Shown here piece after piece: positions 18,109 to 26,752 of a DNA stretch of 64,000 nucleotides (the stretch's first letter is position 1; every line of letters begins with the position of its first letter). The translations under genes and the position numbers were made by a program. Below the pieces are notes generated by a model. The model did no database searches. It had not been told where the DNA came from and saw only the letters and a list, made by a program, of their open reading frames with translations. Source of the stretch: Thalassospira mesophila (GTDB lineage Bacteria > Pseudomonadota > Alphaproteobacteria > Rhodospirillales > Thalassospiraceae); NCBI RefSeq assembly GCF_002115755.1, contig NZ_JFKA01000012.1, positions 62,001 through 126,000 on the forward strand, read 5' to 3'.

Positions 18109-18607
18109 AATCCACCCCCTGGGTGCTAAGAAGACCGGTCAGACTGGCCGTGCCCAATGCCATGCCATCGCGGCGATTTTGCACAGCGGCTTCTTCCTGG
18201 CATAATTGGGCATAAAGGGCCGAAACCGCTGTAATGGCTTCGCGCCGGGGTTTTCGCCGGTTGGAATGATACCCGCGGATGGTGCCATCGGCATTCAGGG
18301 TGGGGGTTACATTGGCCAGCACCCAGTAATGATCGCCGTTGGCCGCACGATTGATGACATAGGCAAATATCTCGCGGCCCTTGATGATGGTGTCCCACAT
18401 CAGGGCAAAAACGCACCGCGGCATATGCGGATGACGGATAATGCTGTGAGGTTGCCCCAGCAACTGGTTTTCGCTGTATCCGGAAATACGTAAAAACACA
18501 TCATTGGCATAGGTGATCCGGCCCTTCGGGTCGGTTTTGCTGACAATGATTTCATCATCATCAAAATGGCGCTCAACACCGGTCAGGTGCAGATTTTCCT
18601 GCTTCAT
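18083..18607 (-). CDS. Aer-like PAS domain protein
   Basis: A 174-aa soluble protein; start ATG 18607, with a GGGGG stretch just upstream. The PAS domain (about 25-130) reads [43 protein letters not shown], then [20 protein letters not shown] and [17 protein letters not shown], very close to Aer-type FAD/redox PAS domains. The tail (LYAQLCQEE ... YDQFVFTL) is a helical extension common in stand-alone PAS proteins of this group. It overlaps the chemoreceptor start by 26 bp. I infer an energy or oxygen sensor feeding the chemoreceptor. Confidence 0.88.
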   Translation of the reverse strand: MKQENLHLTGVERHFDDDEIIVSKTDPKGRITYANDVFLRISGYSENQLLGQPHSIIRHPHMPRCVFALMWDTIIKGREIFAYVINRAANGDHYWVLANVTPTLNADGTIRGYHSNRRKPRREAITAVSALYAQLCQEEAAVQNRRDGMALGTASLTGLLSTQGVDYDQFVFTL

Positions 18608-18845
18608 CAGAAACCCCCAAATTTCCAACATGCAGGGCTCTGACGGCCCATTCCCATGTTCTTTGCAGGCATCACCCTGCGCAGTCAGGAAGGTGCCCAC
18701 GGTCGCAACAGAGCCGCCCAACCGGCACCCCATACGATGGTCTAGGAAATGTATAGCTGTGCTTTTCCCCTCCCGGCTTGACTTAGCGCAAAAAAATGAC
18801 GGCAATTTTGAATTTTGCCAAAACAAAGCGGGTTAACCGGGCCGG

Positions 18846-18892
18846 AAATAAAAATAGAAAAAACGCGCCGAAGATAAATTCTTCGGCGCGTT
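18846..18892 (-). terminator. rlmE terminator
   Basis: Perfect 13-bp stem on the minus strand (AACGCGCCGAAGA and complement, 18892-18862) followed by TTTTTTCTATTTTTATTT. It lies 50 bp after the rlmE stop. Confidence 0.92.
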
Positions 18893-18944
18893 AAATCTTG
18901 AAGGCTGGTTGTTATCGCGTCCTTACCGCACCACAAGGCGGCAA

Positions 18945-19751
18945 TTATTCAACCGGCGACCAATTGTCATCTTCAATCAGCTCAGCCGTTGCAATATCGG
19001 CTTCGGCATTGTTCTGACCGCGAAAGCCGGTGGCAATCAGATAGGTTTCCGGGCTTTCGGCGCGCGATGACGGCGGCTTGGCATGTTTGGAAATGCGAAA
19101 ATGCTGCTTAACCCGGTTTAAAAGGTCGGTTTCCGTACCGCCCTTAAACACCTTGGCAATAAAAATACCATTGGGTGCCAAAACTTCTTCGGCAAACAGC
19201 AAGGCATGTTCGACCAGATCAATAATGCGGATATGGTCGGTCTGGCGATGGCCGGTGGTTTCGGGCGACATATCGGAAATCACGGCATCAACCGGCCCTT
19301 GCAGGGCATGCTTGATCAAAGCCGGTGCCGCCGGATCAAGAAAGTCTGCCTGCAAACAGGTTGCACCGGGCACCCCTTCCCATTCGAGAATATCAAGCCC
19401 GACAACCTGACCACGGCCCTGTTTGGACCCGACCATGTCGACAGCCACCTGTGTCCAGCCGCCCGGCGCGGCACCCAGGTCAACCACGCGCATGCCCGAA
19501 CGCAGCAAATCGAACTGGTTGTTGATTTCAATCAGCTTGAACGCCGCGCGCGAACGATAGCCAAGGCGTTTGGCTTCCTGCACATAGGGGTCGTTCAATT
19601 GCCGGTCGAGCCAGCGCGTGGACGAAATTTTGCGCCCCTTGGCACTTTTTACCCGGGTCCGCAGCCCACGGCGGGCACCGGTATCGATGGCGGCAATGGC
19701 CGAACCCTTGCGGCGGCGTCCGCCACCTTTTCCGCTGCGTTGATCGGTCAT
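18945..19751 (-). CDS. rlmE: 23S rRNA (uridine-2552-2'-O)-methyltransferase RlmE (FtsJ)
   Basis: Methylates the ribose of U2552 in the A-loop of 23S rRNA, needed for late 50S assembly. It has 268 aa. Seen: the K-D-K-E catalytic tetrad in SRAAFKL (K72), SDMSPE (Asp), KVFKGG (Lys) and RAESPETYLI (Glu), and SAM motif DLGAAPGGWTQVA. A basic N-terminal extension of about 40 residues (GGGRRRKG) is longer than in E. coli (209 aa) and is common in alphaproteobacteria. It is 64 bp downstream of ppx on the same strand, a pairing often seen in this group, and has a strong terminator. Confidence 0.97.
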   Translation of the reverse strand: MTDQRSGKGGGRRRKGSAIAAIDTGARRGLRTRVKSAKGRKISSTRWLDRQLNDPYVQEAKRLGYRSRAAFKLIEINNQFDLLRSGMRVVDLGAAPGGWTQVAVDMVGSKQGRGQVVGLDILEWEGVPGATCLQADFLDPAAPALIKHALQGPVDAVISDMSPETTGHRQTDHIRIIDLVEHALLFAEEVLAPNGIFIAKVFKGGTETDLLNRVKQHFRISKHAKPPSSRAESPETYLIATGFRGQNNAEADIATAELIEDDNWSPVE

Positions 19752-19815
19752 AAGAATATCCTGAAATTAAAATGCATAAAATTATGGAATAACCGGCGTT
19801 GATATCAAAGGTCGA

Positions 19816-21048
19816 TCAGACCGATGCCGGTATTTTCGCCCCTGTATGACGGCGCGCTTCGCACGGGTCAATAGCATGGCCATCGGCGCGCATCAAATCG
19901 ACCAGAATGCCTTCGCGCAAACCACGGTCCGCCACTTTAAGGGTCGCCAGCGGCCAAATATCGCGAATGGCGGCAAAAATGGCGGCTCCGGCATCCATCA
20001 GTTCGGCGCGCTGGTTGCCAATGCACGGGTGCCCTTTGCATTTGTCGGCTTCCATGCGCAACAACAGCTCGGTGACCCGTTCAGCATCGTCAAACCGCAA
20101 ATCGGACCCGTCGACTTTGTGGCGTTCATAGCGTTCAAGGCCAAGGGCAATGCCACAAAACGTGGTGACGGTGCCCGATGTGCCAATCATCTGAACCTTG
20201 TTATCGTCGAGAATATCCGAACAGCAATTGCGCGCGGCAAAATCTTCAAGGCGTTCGCGAATTTCGCTGCGCATGGCTTCAAACCGGTCACGCCGGTTTT
20301 CAACACCGGCATAACGTTCGGTCAAACACAAAACACCGCATGGCATCGATAATGTTTCAACGCATTTGGTTTCGCCGCTTTGCGCAACCTTGATCCAGCA
20401 AATTTCGGTACTGCCGCCGCCAATATCAAACACAATGGCATAGGGCCGCTCGTCAAGCAGGGCCGAACAGGCCTGAAGCGCCAAACGGCTTTCTTCTTCG
20501 GGGTTGATGATATCAAGCGAAATACCGGTTTCATGGCGCACCTGGCGCATAAATTCATCGCGGTTATCGGCCGACCGGCAGGCTTCGGTGGCAACGGCCC
20601 GAATTTTTATACCCGGATGCTTGCGCAGTTTTTTGGCACAAATGCGCAGGGCTTCAATCGCCCGGTCCATTGCCCCTTGGCATAAATAACCCTTTTCGCG
20701 CACCCCTTCGCCCAGGCGCACCACCCGGGAAAAGGCATCGACCACCTTGAAACCGTTATTACACGGGCGTGCAACCAGCAAACGGCAATTCGAACTGCCC
20801 AGATCAATCGCCCCATACAGGGCGGGATGACTGCTTAGCCCGCGCGGATCATTGGACGATGCACCGGCATTGTGACGCCCCGGAACTTCCAGCACGGCAT
20901 CCCCGGACACAACATGCCCGGCGTCCAGGCGCACAGGCCCACCGGATGTGTTATGAGGAAAGCTGTGTGTCACCGTTGCCTTGTCCTTTGCCAGTTTAAT
21001 CTTTGCTGCGCCAACCCGGCTGTTTGCTGTGTTTCCCTGCGATAACAT
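19816..21048 (-). CDS. ppx: Ppx/GppA-family phosphatase (exopolyphosphatase)
   Basis: Hydrolyses terminal phosphate of polyphosphate and/or pppGpp. It has 410 aa, single-domain length. ASKHA-fold motifs: phosphate-1 YGAIDLGSSNCRLLVA, the conserved ATEACRSADNRDEF segment, catalytic region INPEEESRLAL, phosphate-2 VFDIGGGSTEICWI, and later IGTSGTVTTF. The first 75 residues before the domain are low-complexity and may come from too early a start; internal starts are possible. It sits upstream of rlmE on the same strand, probably co-transcribed. Poly-P versus pppGpp preference cannot be read from sequence. Confidence 0.93.
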   Translation of the reverse strand: MLSQGNTANSRVGAAKIKLAKDKATVTHSFPHNTSGGPVRLDAGHVVSGDAVLEVPGRHNAGASSNDPRGLSSHPALYGAIDLGSSNCRLLVARPCNNGFKVVDAFSRVVRLGEGVREKGYLCQGAMDRAIEALRICAKKLRKHPGIKIRAVATEACRSADNRDEFMRQVRHETGISLDIINPEEESRLALQACSALLDERPYAIVFDIGGGSTEICWIKVAQSGETKCVETLSMPCGVLCLTERYAGVENRRDRFEAMRSEIRERLEDFAARNCCSDILDDNKVQMIGTSGTVTTFCGIALGLERYERHKVDGSDLRFDDAERVTELLLRMEADKCKGHPCIGNQRAELMDAGAAIFAAIRDIWPLATLKVADRGLREGILVDLMRADGHAIDPCEARRHTGAKIPASV

Positions 21049-21339
21049 CCCGTTTGCCCCAAAACAACCGGGTCAATTGGAAACAGTTTGAACACAAAAA
21101 CGCCGAATCTGTCACATGAGTTTAACGAGAATGCAGAATAACGCAAATCCCCCATTCATTTTGTGGTTAAATCACAGGGCAAACTGCGTCGGTCTTTCTC
21201 GCGCGTTGTGTTGCTTCATATATGGTGTCTTTCGCATTTTCGCATCAGAAAACGACAAATTGCCAAAAAAACACTTGCCAAAGCCCGGCCGGTTTTATAA
21301 ACACCGCTCCACGCCAAACGGCGTGACATAAAGTTCTGC

Positions 21340-21413
21340 TGGGGGATAGTTTAACGGTAGAACTACGGACTCTGACTCCGTCAGTCCTGGTTCGAATCCA
21401 GGTCCCCCAGCCA
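21340..21413 (+). tRNA. tRNA-Gln (anticodon CTG)
   Basis: 74 nt including encoded CCA. Acceptor TGGGGGA/TCCCCCA (U1-A72, typical of Gln), anticodon stem ACGGA/TCCGT, loop CTCTGAC giving anticodon CTG, T-arm CCTGG-TTCGAAT-CCAGG. It reads CAG codons. A hairpin (CACGCC/GGCGTG) lies 15 nt upstream and a terminator follows. Confidence 0.96.
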
Positions 21414-21444
21414 CTCTTTCCCAAAATACGCCCGGCAAGACAAT

Positions 21445-21466
21445 CCGCACATTGTGCGGTTTTTTT
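21445..21466 (+). terminator. tRNA-Gln terminator
   Basis: CCGCAC-ATT-GTGCGG followed by seven T (21460-21466), 30 bp after the tRNA. Confidence 0.92.
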
Positions 21467-21554
21467 GTGCCTGCATGCAAGAGCGCAAGCTGAAAACCGG
21501 CACCGGGCCGACGCTGCACCTTGTTACCTGAAACACGCGTACCCGGCGCCCGGT

Positions 21555-22241
21555 CTAAGTCGCCAGATCCTGCGGTGACAGCACAAAAACCTCGGCGCCA
21601 TCAAGGCCGCGCACGGGGGTGCCAAATTTGCTGTGCCCGCGATAGGGGTGATGCATATGGCCATGCACCAGCAATTTTGCCCCCATTTTCTGCCCCAGCC
21701 GGTCAATTTCAGCGGTGCCAAATTCGTGGCAGGACGGGGCTTCGTGGCTGACCAGAACGTCACATTTCAGGCGCGCCAGAATGTCGTGATCTTCGGGGAA
21801 AATTGTGTCGCGTTGGCGCAATGGCAGCCCTTTGCGCCAGCGCACATGGGGCCGGGTTACAGCAAGGAAATCTTCGCGGCATTGAAAAACCGGCTTTTTG
21901 CCCGAAATTGGATACCAGACCCGCCCCCGGTAAATACCGCTCAGCCCGGCAACCGATAACGTGCCATCGCGGCACGGCATTTCAACAACACGGCTTCCCA
22001 GATTGCCCTGGGGATAATCTTCAAACAAAAAGTCATACTGGGCGGCATCGGTGCAATCATGATTGCCCAAAATCCACCAGCAATGCACTCCCTGCGCAAT
22101 CACCGGGGCCAGCACGTCGCGAAACGGGCGCTGCAAATCCAGATCCCCGGCAATCACCACATGTTCAGGCCGATGCCGGGCAACGGCATCAAACAGCGGA
22201 TCAAAATTCTGGTGCGGATCACCATAAAACAGCACAGGCAT
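21555..22241 (-). CDS. Calcineurin-like metallophosphoesterase
   Basis: A 228-aa two-metal phosphoesterase. The family blocks are in order: GDPHQN (a variant of GD-H, residues 7-12), AGDLDL, GNHDC, SHEAP and HGHMHH, all with the metal-binding Asp/Asn/His. No signal peptide or membrane segment, so it is cytosolic. Substrate unknown: this group includes phosphodiesterases and diadenosine tetraphosphate hydrolases. It lies on the minus strand between two near-identical tRNA-Gln genes on the plus strand, which suggests it came with a duplication or an insertion at the tRNA. Confidence 0.9.
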   Translation of the reverse strand: MPVLFYGDPHQNFDPLFDAVARHRPEHVVIAGDLDLQRPFRDVLAPVIAQGVHCWWILGNHDCTDAAQYDFLFEDYPQGNLGSRVVEMPCRDGTLSVAGLSGIYRGRVWYPISGKKPVFQCREDFLAVTRPHVRWRKGLPLRQRDTIFPEDHDILARLKCDVLVSHEAPSCHEFGTAEIDRLGQKMGAKLLVHGHMHHPYRGHSKFGTPVRGLDGAEVFVLSPQDLAT

Positions 22242-22453
22242 CAGGTTCTCGTATCTTGCGGCACAGTCGAATGACGGGTTCGATATGACAATTTCATCAC
22301 GTTTATAGTCATACCACTGTGCGACAAAACCCCAAGGGCAAATTCAACAAGGCAGATAAAGACGCCGCTTTGCGCGCTGCCATATTGACAAGCAAGGCGG
22401 GCTCGGGTAACTCACTGCGCACAGCGTGCAATACGCTGCGATAAAAGTTCTGC

Positions 22454-22527
22454 TGGGGAATAGTTTAACGGTAGAACTACGGACTCTGACTCCGTCAGTC
22501 GTGGTTCGAATCCACGTTCCCCAGCCA
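22454..22527 (+). tRNA. tRNA-Gln (anticodon CTG), second copy
   Basis: 74 nt with encoded CCA. Identical in D-arm, anticodon arm and variable region to the copy at 21340, but with paired changes: acceptor TGGGGAA/TTCCCCA and T-stem CGTGG/CCACG. Pairing is kept, so both copies look functional. The 10 nt before each copy (AAAGTTCTGC) are the same. No clear T-run follows. Confidence 0.95.
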
Positions 22528-22729
22528 TTTCCTTTGCCAGATGCGGTTAAATCCGCCAGGAAATAACGGCCCTCGCGGTGCCCGACAAGCCCCCACCTTT
22601 TTTCCTTTTAAAACCGCACGCTACAGCCAGTTGTAAAAATAAATGGAACACATGCCGGACGTGATCGTTGGTTAAGGGCAATCCCTGATTGCAACGAATG
22701 CAGAGAGTGCGAAAGCAAAGGAGCATACG

Positions 22730-23662
22730 ATGCTAAACGACATGTACCGATCCCGAAAAGACAACAAACCCGTCATTTCCGAACGCAAGGACCCTGTGAT
22801 CTGGTCTAAAACCGGAAGCACAGAAAGCAATGGTGTGCTGAGCCGTGCGCAGGAAGATTTTTATGAGCAAAACGGATTTTTGTTCATCGAAAATGTTTTT
22901 AGCGCCGATGAAATTGCAAAGCTGCGCGAGGAAGCAGAAACCCTGCGCAAAAATGGTCAATCGGAAGAAGACGTGATCAAGGAACCGTCAAGCAATGCGG
23001 TGCGCAGTGTTTTTCGGGTTCACGAAAAGAACCAAACCTATCTGGATTTGATGGCAGACGACCGGCTGGCCGCGATTGCCGAACATATCCTCAATGACGA
23101 GGTTTACATTCACCAGTCGCGGGTCAATTTCAAACCGGCCTTCAAGGGCAAGGAATTTTACTGGCATTCCGATTTTGAAACATGGCACACTGAAGATGGC
23201 ATGCCCCGGATGCGCGCCCTGTCGATGTCGATTACCCTGTCGGAAAACACGCCCTATAACGGGCCGTTGATGCTGGTGCCAGGTTCGCACAAGAAATTCA
23301 TTTCCTGTGTTGGTGAAACCCCGGACGACAATTACAAAAGCTCGCTAAAAGCGCAGGAATACGGCACGCCTGATCAAGACAGCCTGACCGCCATGATCCA
23401 GAAACACGGCCTGGCGGCCCCCACCGGCCCGGCCGGGTCGGTGCTGATATTTGATTGCAATACATTGCATGGATCGGGCAACAACATTACGCCCTTCCCG
23501 CGTTCCAATGCGTTTTTCGTTTATAACAGCATGGAAAACAGGGTGGTCGCCCCCTTTGCCGCGAAATCGCCACGACCGGATTTTCTGGCAACCCGGGACT
23601 CTATTCGCCCCATTCGCCAAAAACCCCACCGCACCGCGCGGCATTTACATGCTGCTGAATAA
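22730..23662 (+). CDS. ectD: Ectoine hydroxylase
   Basis: Fe(II)/2-oxoglutarate dioxygenase converting ectoine to 5-hydroxyectoine, an osmo- and thermoprotectant. It has 310 aa; AAGGAG 8 nt before ATG 22730. The EctD signature stretch is present (HQSRVNFKPAFKGKEFYWHSD, residues about 128-148), with iron ligands H146 and D148 and distal H247 (NTLHGSGNN), and SHKKFISCVGETP after the core. Known EctD ligands are at almost the same numbers. ectABC are not adjacent, so this is a stand-alone ectD. It supports a salt-exposed lifestyle and may rely on imported ectoine or a distant ect operon. Confidence 0.95.
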   Translation: MLNDMYRSRKDNKPVISERKDPVIWSKTGSTESNGVLSRAQEDFYEQNGFLFIENVFSADEIAKLREEAETLRKNGQSEEDVIKEPSSNAVRSVFRVHEKNQTYLDLMADDRLAAIAEHILNDEVYIHQSRVNFKPAFKGKEFYWHSDFETWHTEDGMPRMRALSMSITLSENTPYNGPLMLVPGSHKKFISCVGETPDDNYKSSLKAQEYGTPDQDSLTAMIQKHGLAAPTGPAGSVLIFDCNTLHGSGNNITPFPRSNAFFVYNSMENRVVAPFAAKSPRPDFLATRDSIRPIRQKPHRTARHLHAAE

Positions 23663-23692
23663 CAGCAAACACATAGACACCAGTTTCATATC

Positions 23693-23728
23693 GGGCGCGG
23701 CGGCTTTTACCGGCGCGCCTTTATTTTA
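23693..23728 (+). terminator. ectD terminator
   Basis: Stem GGCGCG (23694-23699) with CGCGCC (23714-23719) followed by TTTATTTTAT, 30 bp after the ectD stop. Confidence 0.75.
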
Positions 23729-23761
23729 TCCCTTGTACCCGCCCATAACGGCATTTTGATC

Positions 23762-24460
23762 TCATGAAAAATGCCGCACGCCTTTTTCCGTGATCAACAC
23801 ATCCATCGGCACATCGTAACGATGGGGGAAAATGGTTTTCAGTTCGGCATGGGCAAAGCCCACCCCGACCACAAGCGGTCGATGATCAAAGGCCGCCAGG
23901 GTGCGGTCAAAAAAACCGCCGCCATAACCAAGACGGTATCCCTTTTCATCAAACCCGACCACAGGGGCGATGATCACATCAGGTAAAACCGGCAAAACGG
24001 GCACACCTGCGGCCGATGCCGCCGGCACGGCAATTCCGGCAAACCCCGGCATCATTTCGGTTTGTGGCGTCCAGGAATGAAAAACCATGGGCTGGTGCCG
24101 GGCGACAACCACTGGCAGGCATGCCGCACCGCCTTTGGCAATATGATCGGCCATCACACCACGCACATCAATTTCGCCCTGCACTGGCCAATAAAACCCG
24201 ATACAGCTTTGCCGGGGCCGCCGGGATGGTGCAATTGTTTTGGTTAAAAACTGGCAAATGCTGCGTTCGGCCTCTATTCGGCCTGATAGCGGCATATCGA
24301 TGCGGGCCTTTAACAAAGCCTTGCGGGCTTGCCCGCGCCAGTTTGCCATGGCGGCCTCGTCCCCCGCCCCGGCCCGATATTGCGGCACACCGGCAGCGGT
24401 TGGCAGGTCACTTGCGTCGCGATTGTCATCGCAATTATTATCGCAATTGTCGTGCGGCAT
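23762..24460 (-). CDS. 5-formyltetrahydrofolate cyclo-ligase
   Basis: Makes 5,10-methenyl-THF from 5-formyl-THF with ATP (MTHFS, ygfA/fau type). It has 232 aa. Seen: the early R/K-rich helix (ARKALLKARIDM), FYWPVQGEIDVRGVM, and the signature VGFDEKGYRLGYGGGFFDRTL near residue 175, then the C-terminal strand VVGVGFAHAEL. The first 45 residues are polar and Asp/Asn-rich (DNCDNNCDDNRD), unlike the family; ATG at MANWRGQARK (24349) may be the real start. It is convergent with ectD. Many bacteria place this gene beside ssrS (6S RNA), but I could not identify one here. Confidence 0.93.
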   Translation of the reverse strand: MPHDNCDNNCDDNRDASDLPTAAGVPQYRAGAGDEAAMANWRGQARKALLKARIDMPLSGRIEAERSICQFLTKTIAPSRRPRQSCIGFYWPVQGEIDVRGVMADHIAKGGAACLPVVVARHQPMVFHSWTPQTEMMPGFAGIAVPAASAAGVPVLPVLPDVIIAPVVGFDEKGYRLGYGGGFFDRTLAAFDHRPLVVGVGFAHAELKTIFPHRYDVPMDVLITEKGVRHFS

Positions 24461-24510
24461 TCAGGAAACTCGTGACGTGAAACAGAAATGATAAAATCAC
24501 CCGGAAACGA

Positions 24511-24537
24511 TTAACGCGCCGGTGACCGGCGCGTTAA
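24511..24537 (-). terminator. Palindrome after the cold-shock gene
   Basis: Perfect 12-bp inverted repeat (TTAACGCGCCGG, 24511-24522; CCGGCGCGTTAA, 24526-24537) with a 3-nt loop, 35 bp beyond the cold-shock gene stop. The following T-run is weak. Confidence 0.65.
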
Positions 24538-24571
24538 CGGTTTGTCAGCAATGCTGCAATCCAAATCGATA

Positions 24572-24778
24572 TCAGAGGAGAGCAAGATCTTCTGCCGACA
24601 GGCGGCCATTGCGACCTTCAATCAGCTCGAACTGAATCTTCTGGCCTTCATCAAGACCCTGGAGGCCAGCGCGCTGAACCGCGGTGATATGCACGAATGC
24701 ATCTTTTGCACCTTCGTCCGGGGTAATGAAGCCATATCCCTTGGTCGCGTTGAACCACTTAACCGTTCCGGTAGCCAT
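24572..24778 (-). CDS. Cold-shock domain protein
   Basis: A 68-aa single-CSD RNA chaperone: [20 protein letters not shown] (RNP1 region) and [12 protein letters not shown] (RNP2), the CspA family. AAGGAC lies about 10 nt before ATG 24778. The region upstream (24779 to about 24950) is long, AT-rich and gene-free, as expected for a cspA-type regulated leader, but I could not identify a cold-box sequence. Confidence 0.96.
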   Translation of the reverse strand: MATGTVKWFNATKGYGFITPDEGAKDAFVHITAVQRAGLQGLDEGQKIQFELIEGRNGRLSAEDLALL

Positions 24779-25328
24779 ATCAATAGTCGTCCTTAAGTTT
24801 GATATGCATGCCTTTCGTCTCGGAAAGGCACTACTGCAAGTCTCTGCAACGATTCCCCGATACGGGCTTCCTTCCCTCAACCACAAGGCAATCAGCCCGG
24901 CCCTTGAAATGCTGCATTGTTTCAATAATTACGCGAAAAACGCCGCCCGCGCAACGAAATCATATATTAAGGATTCTTTATCGGCTGATTATTCTTTAGA
25001 ACAGGTCAGCGAAAAGTCCCTATACGAAATCATAGACTTAGCGATGGGCCACATCCCCCTTGCGAAACCATATGTGCTACCTTTGCATAATAAGAACGCC
25101 ATCTTGCTGCCAAACCCCCGCCCAATCTGGTGATCGGCAATTGCAATAAGATCAATAAGCGTGCATTAGTTTCTGGTACGAAGAAATAATAAGTTCTGCG
25201 GTTGTTTTTTTGCACATTTTGCAAATTTTACATATCGACCGCGACGGAACAGATACGCGCACCACACGAGCGCTGCGGGATTTAGAACCAGTTTGGATTT
25301 TTACGATACCGGATCGGATAATTAGCAA
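24779..25328. other. Intergenic region, no gene seen
   Basis: 550 bp between the divergent cold-shock and diguanylate cyclase genes. Short frames exist but have no family signature or ribosome site. The part next to the cold-shock gene probably holds its promoter and long leader; 24940-25010 is notably AT-rich. Confidence 0.5.
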
Positions 25329-26357
25329 GTGACCGCAGCGACCAAGATAGCCAACCCGCGTGAAATCGCTCAAAATGCCATGGCCCTGATCACGGATTTG
25401 AACTTGCAGCCAACGCCACAGGTTTTTCACGTTTTCTATGCCTATCTCGCCGACGAGATTTCTGAACTCAGCCAGATCATCCGTGTTCTTGTGCGTAACA
25501 CCCAGGACCTGAACGAGGAAACCGTTTACCGGCTTTACCATAAATATTTTGGTCTTAGCGCGGTTGACCGGCAACTGACGGCGGGTGTTGCCGGGCTGCA
25601 GGCGGCAGTTGAACGGGTTGAAGATGCGGTGGACGAGGTTTTACGCGAAACCGAGGATTTCTGCGGCCATCTGGGCGATGCCGCCACCCGTTTCGAGGAT
25701 GAGGAAATCTCGATTGAGGAAGTGCGCGGTATCACGACGAGCCTGGTGAACACCACCAACAGCACGCGCCAGCGCTGTGTTGATTTTCAGGGATCCTTGC
25801 AACAATATCACGGCGAAGTTCGCCGCGTGCGCAATGAACTTGAACTGGTGCGCCGCGACGCCCTGACCGACACCTTAACCGGCATTGCCAACCGTAAAAT
25901 GTTTGATGCGTCCTTGCGCGAAGCGGTTACCAACAGTATGGAAACCGGCGAGCCCCTGACCTTGCTGATGATTGACATCGACCGTTTTAAACATTTTAAC
26001 GACAATTACGGCCACCGTGCCGGTGATGGCGTGTTAAAAGAAGTCGCACGGGTTTTGGTTAATTCGACCAAAGGTGCTGATACGGTGGCGCGCTATGGCG
26101 GCGAGGAATTTTCGATCATTCTGCCCGACACCACGCCGGAAAATGCCGAAAAACTGGCTGAAAAGCTGCGTCAGAATGTGTCGTCTCGCCGCATTCGCAA
26201 CAAAAAAACCGGCAAGGATTTTGGCCAGCTTACCGTATCGATCGGATTAAGCGGCCTGAAGCTGGGTGAAAACATTCTGGAATTCATTGATCGCGCCGAC
26301 GAAGCCCTGTACCGCGCCAAGCAGGCCGGACGAAACACCTGCATCCGGCTGGATTAA
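25329..26357 (+). CDS. Soluble diguanylate cyclase (GGDEF)
   Basis: Makes c-di-GMP from two GTP. It has 342 aa with a GTG start. The N-terminal 150 residues are helical (QVFHVFYAYLADEISEL at the start) with a coiled coil and no membrane segment. The GGDEF domain (about 175-340) reads DTLTGIANRKMFD, LMIDIDRFKHFND, GHRAGDGVLKEVA, and the active site RYGGEEF. The product-inhibition site is degenerate (KGAD in place of RxxD), so feedback inhibition is probably weak. The N-terminal half is of the kind found in alphaproteobacterial DGCs, which bind a partner rather than a ligand. Isolated gene. Confidence 0.95.
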   Translation: MTAATKIANPREIAQNAMALITDLNLQPTPQVFHVFYAYLADEISELSQIIRVLVRNTQDLNEETVYRLYHKYFGLSAVDRQLTAGVAGLQAAVERVEDAVDEVLRETEDFCGHLGDAATRFEDEEISIEEVRGITTSLVNTTNSTRQRCVDFQGSLQQYHGEVRRVRNELELVRRDALTDTLTGIANRKMFDASLREAVTNSMETGEPLTLLMIDIDRFKHFNDNYGHRAGDGVLKEVARVLVNSTKGADTVARYGGEEFSIILPDTTPENAEKLAEKLRQNVSSRRIRNKKTGKDFGQLTVSIGLSGLKLGENILEFIDRADEALYRAKQAGRNTCIRLD

Positions 26358-26752
26358 CCACACCTGACAACCATATACCGATGGCCAGTTTTATTTCGGC
26401 AGTTCCCCGTGCGATGATGACAACGTAGTCACATCGCGGTTTTCATTAAGGAAAACGGGTTTATGCTTGTGTTTTTCCAAATTAGACCGCCCGAAGTGGT
26501 TGTTGCGCGGCATAACGTTCCCACATCCATACAAATGCCGTGTCATGGCCTGCCCCGATAGCCCCGGCATCATCAACGGGCAGGTTTGCGAATATGGCGA
26601 TTGCAATACTTCGCGCGAACAAGCTATTTTCGTTTCGATACTGCAGACGACGTCACGCGCGACGACAGTTAAAAACATTATGCCGTTAGCGGCAGAACCA
26701 TATAAAGAGCAATATCTGCGATGACGGGCCTTGAATGGGCGGAGCCAGCAAA
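26358..26752. other. Intergenic region, no gene seen
   Basis: About 395 bp between the diguanylate cyclase and the next plus-strand gene. No coding frame with a credible start or family motif, and no strong terminator, was noticed. Confidence 0.5.
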
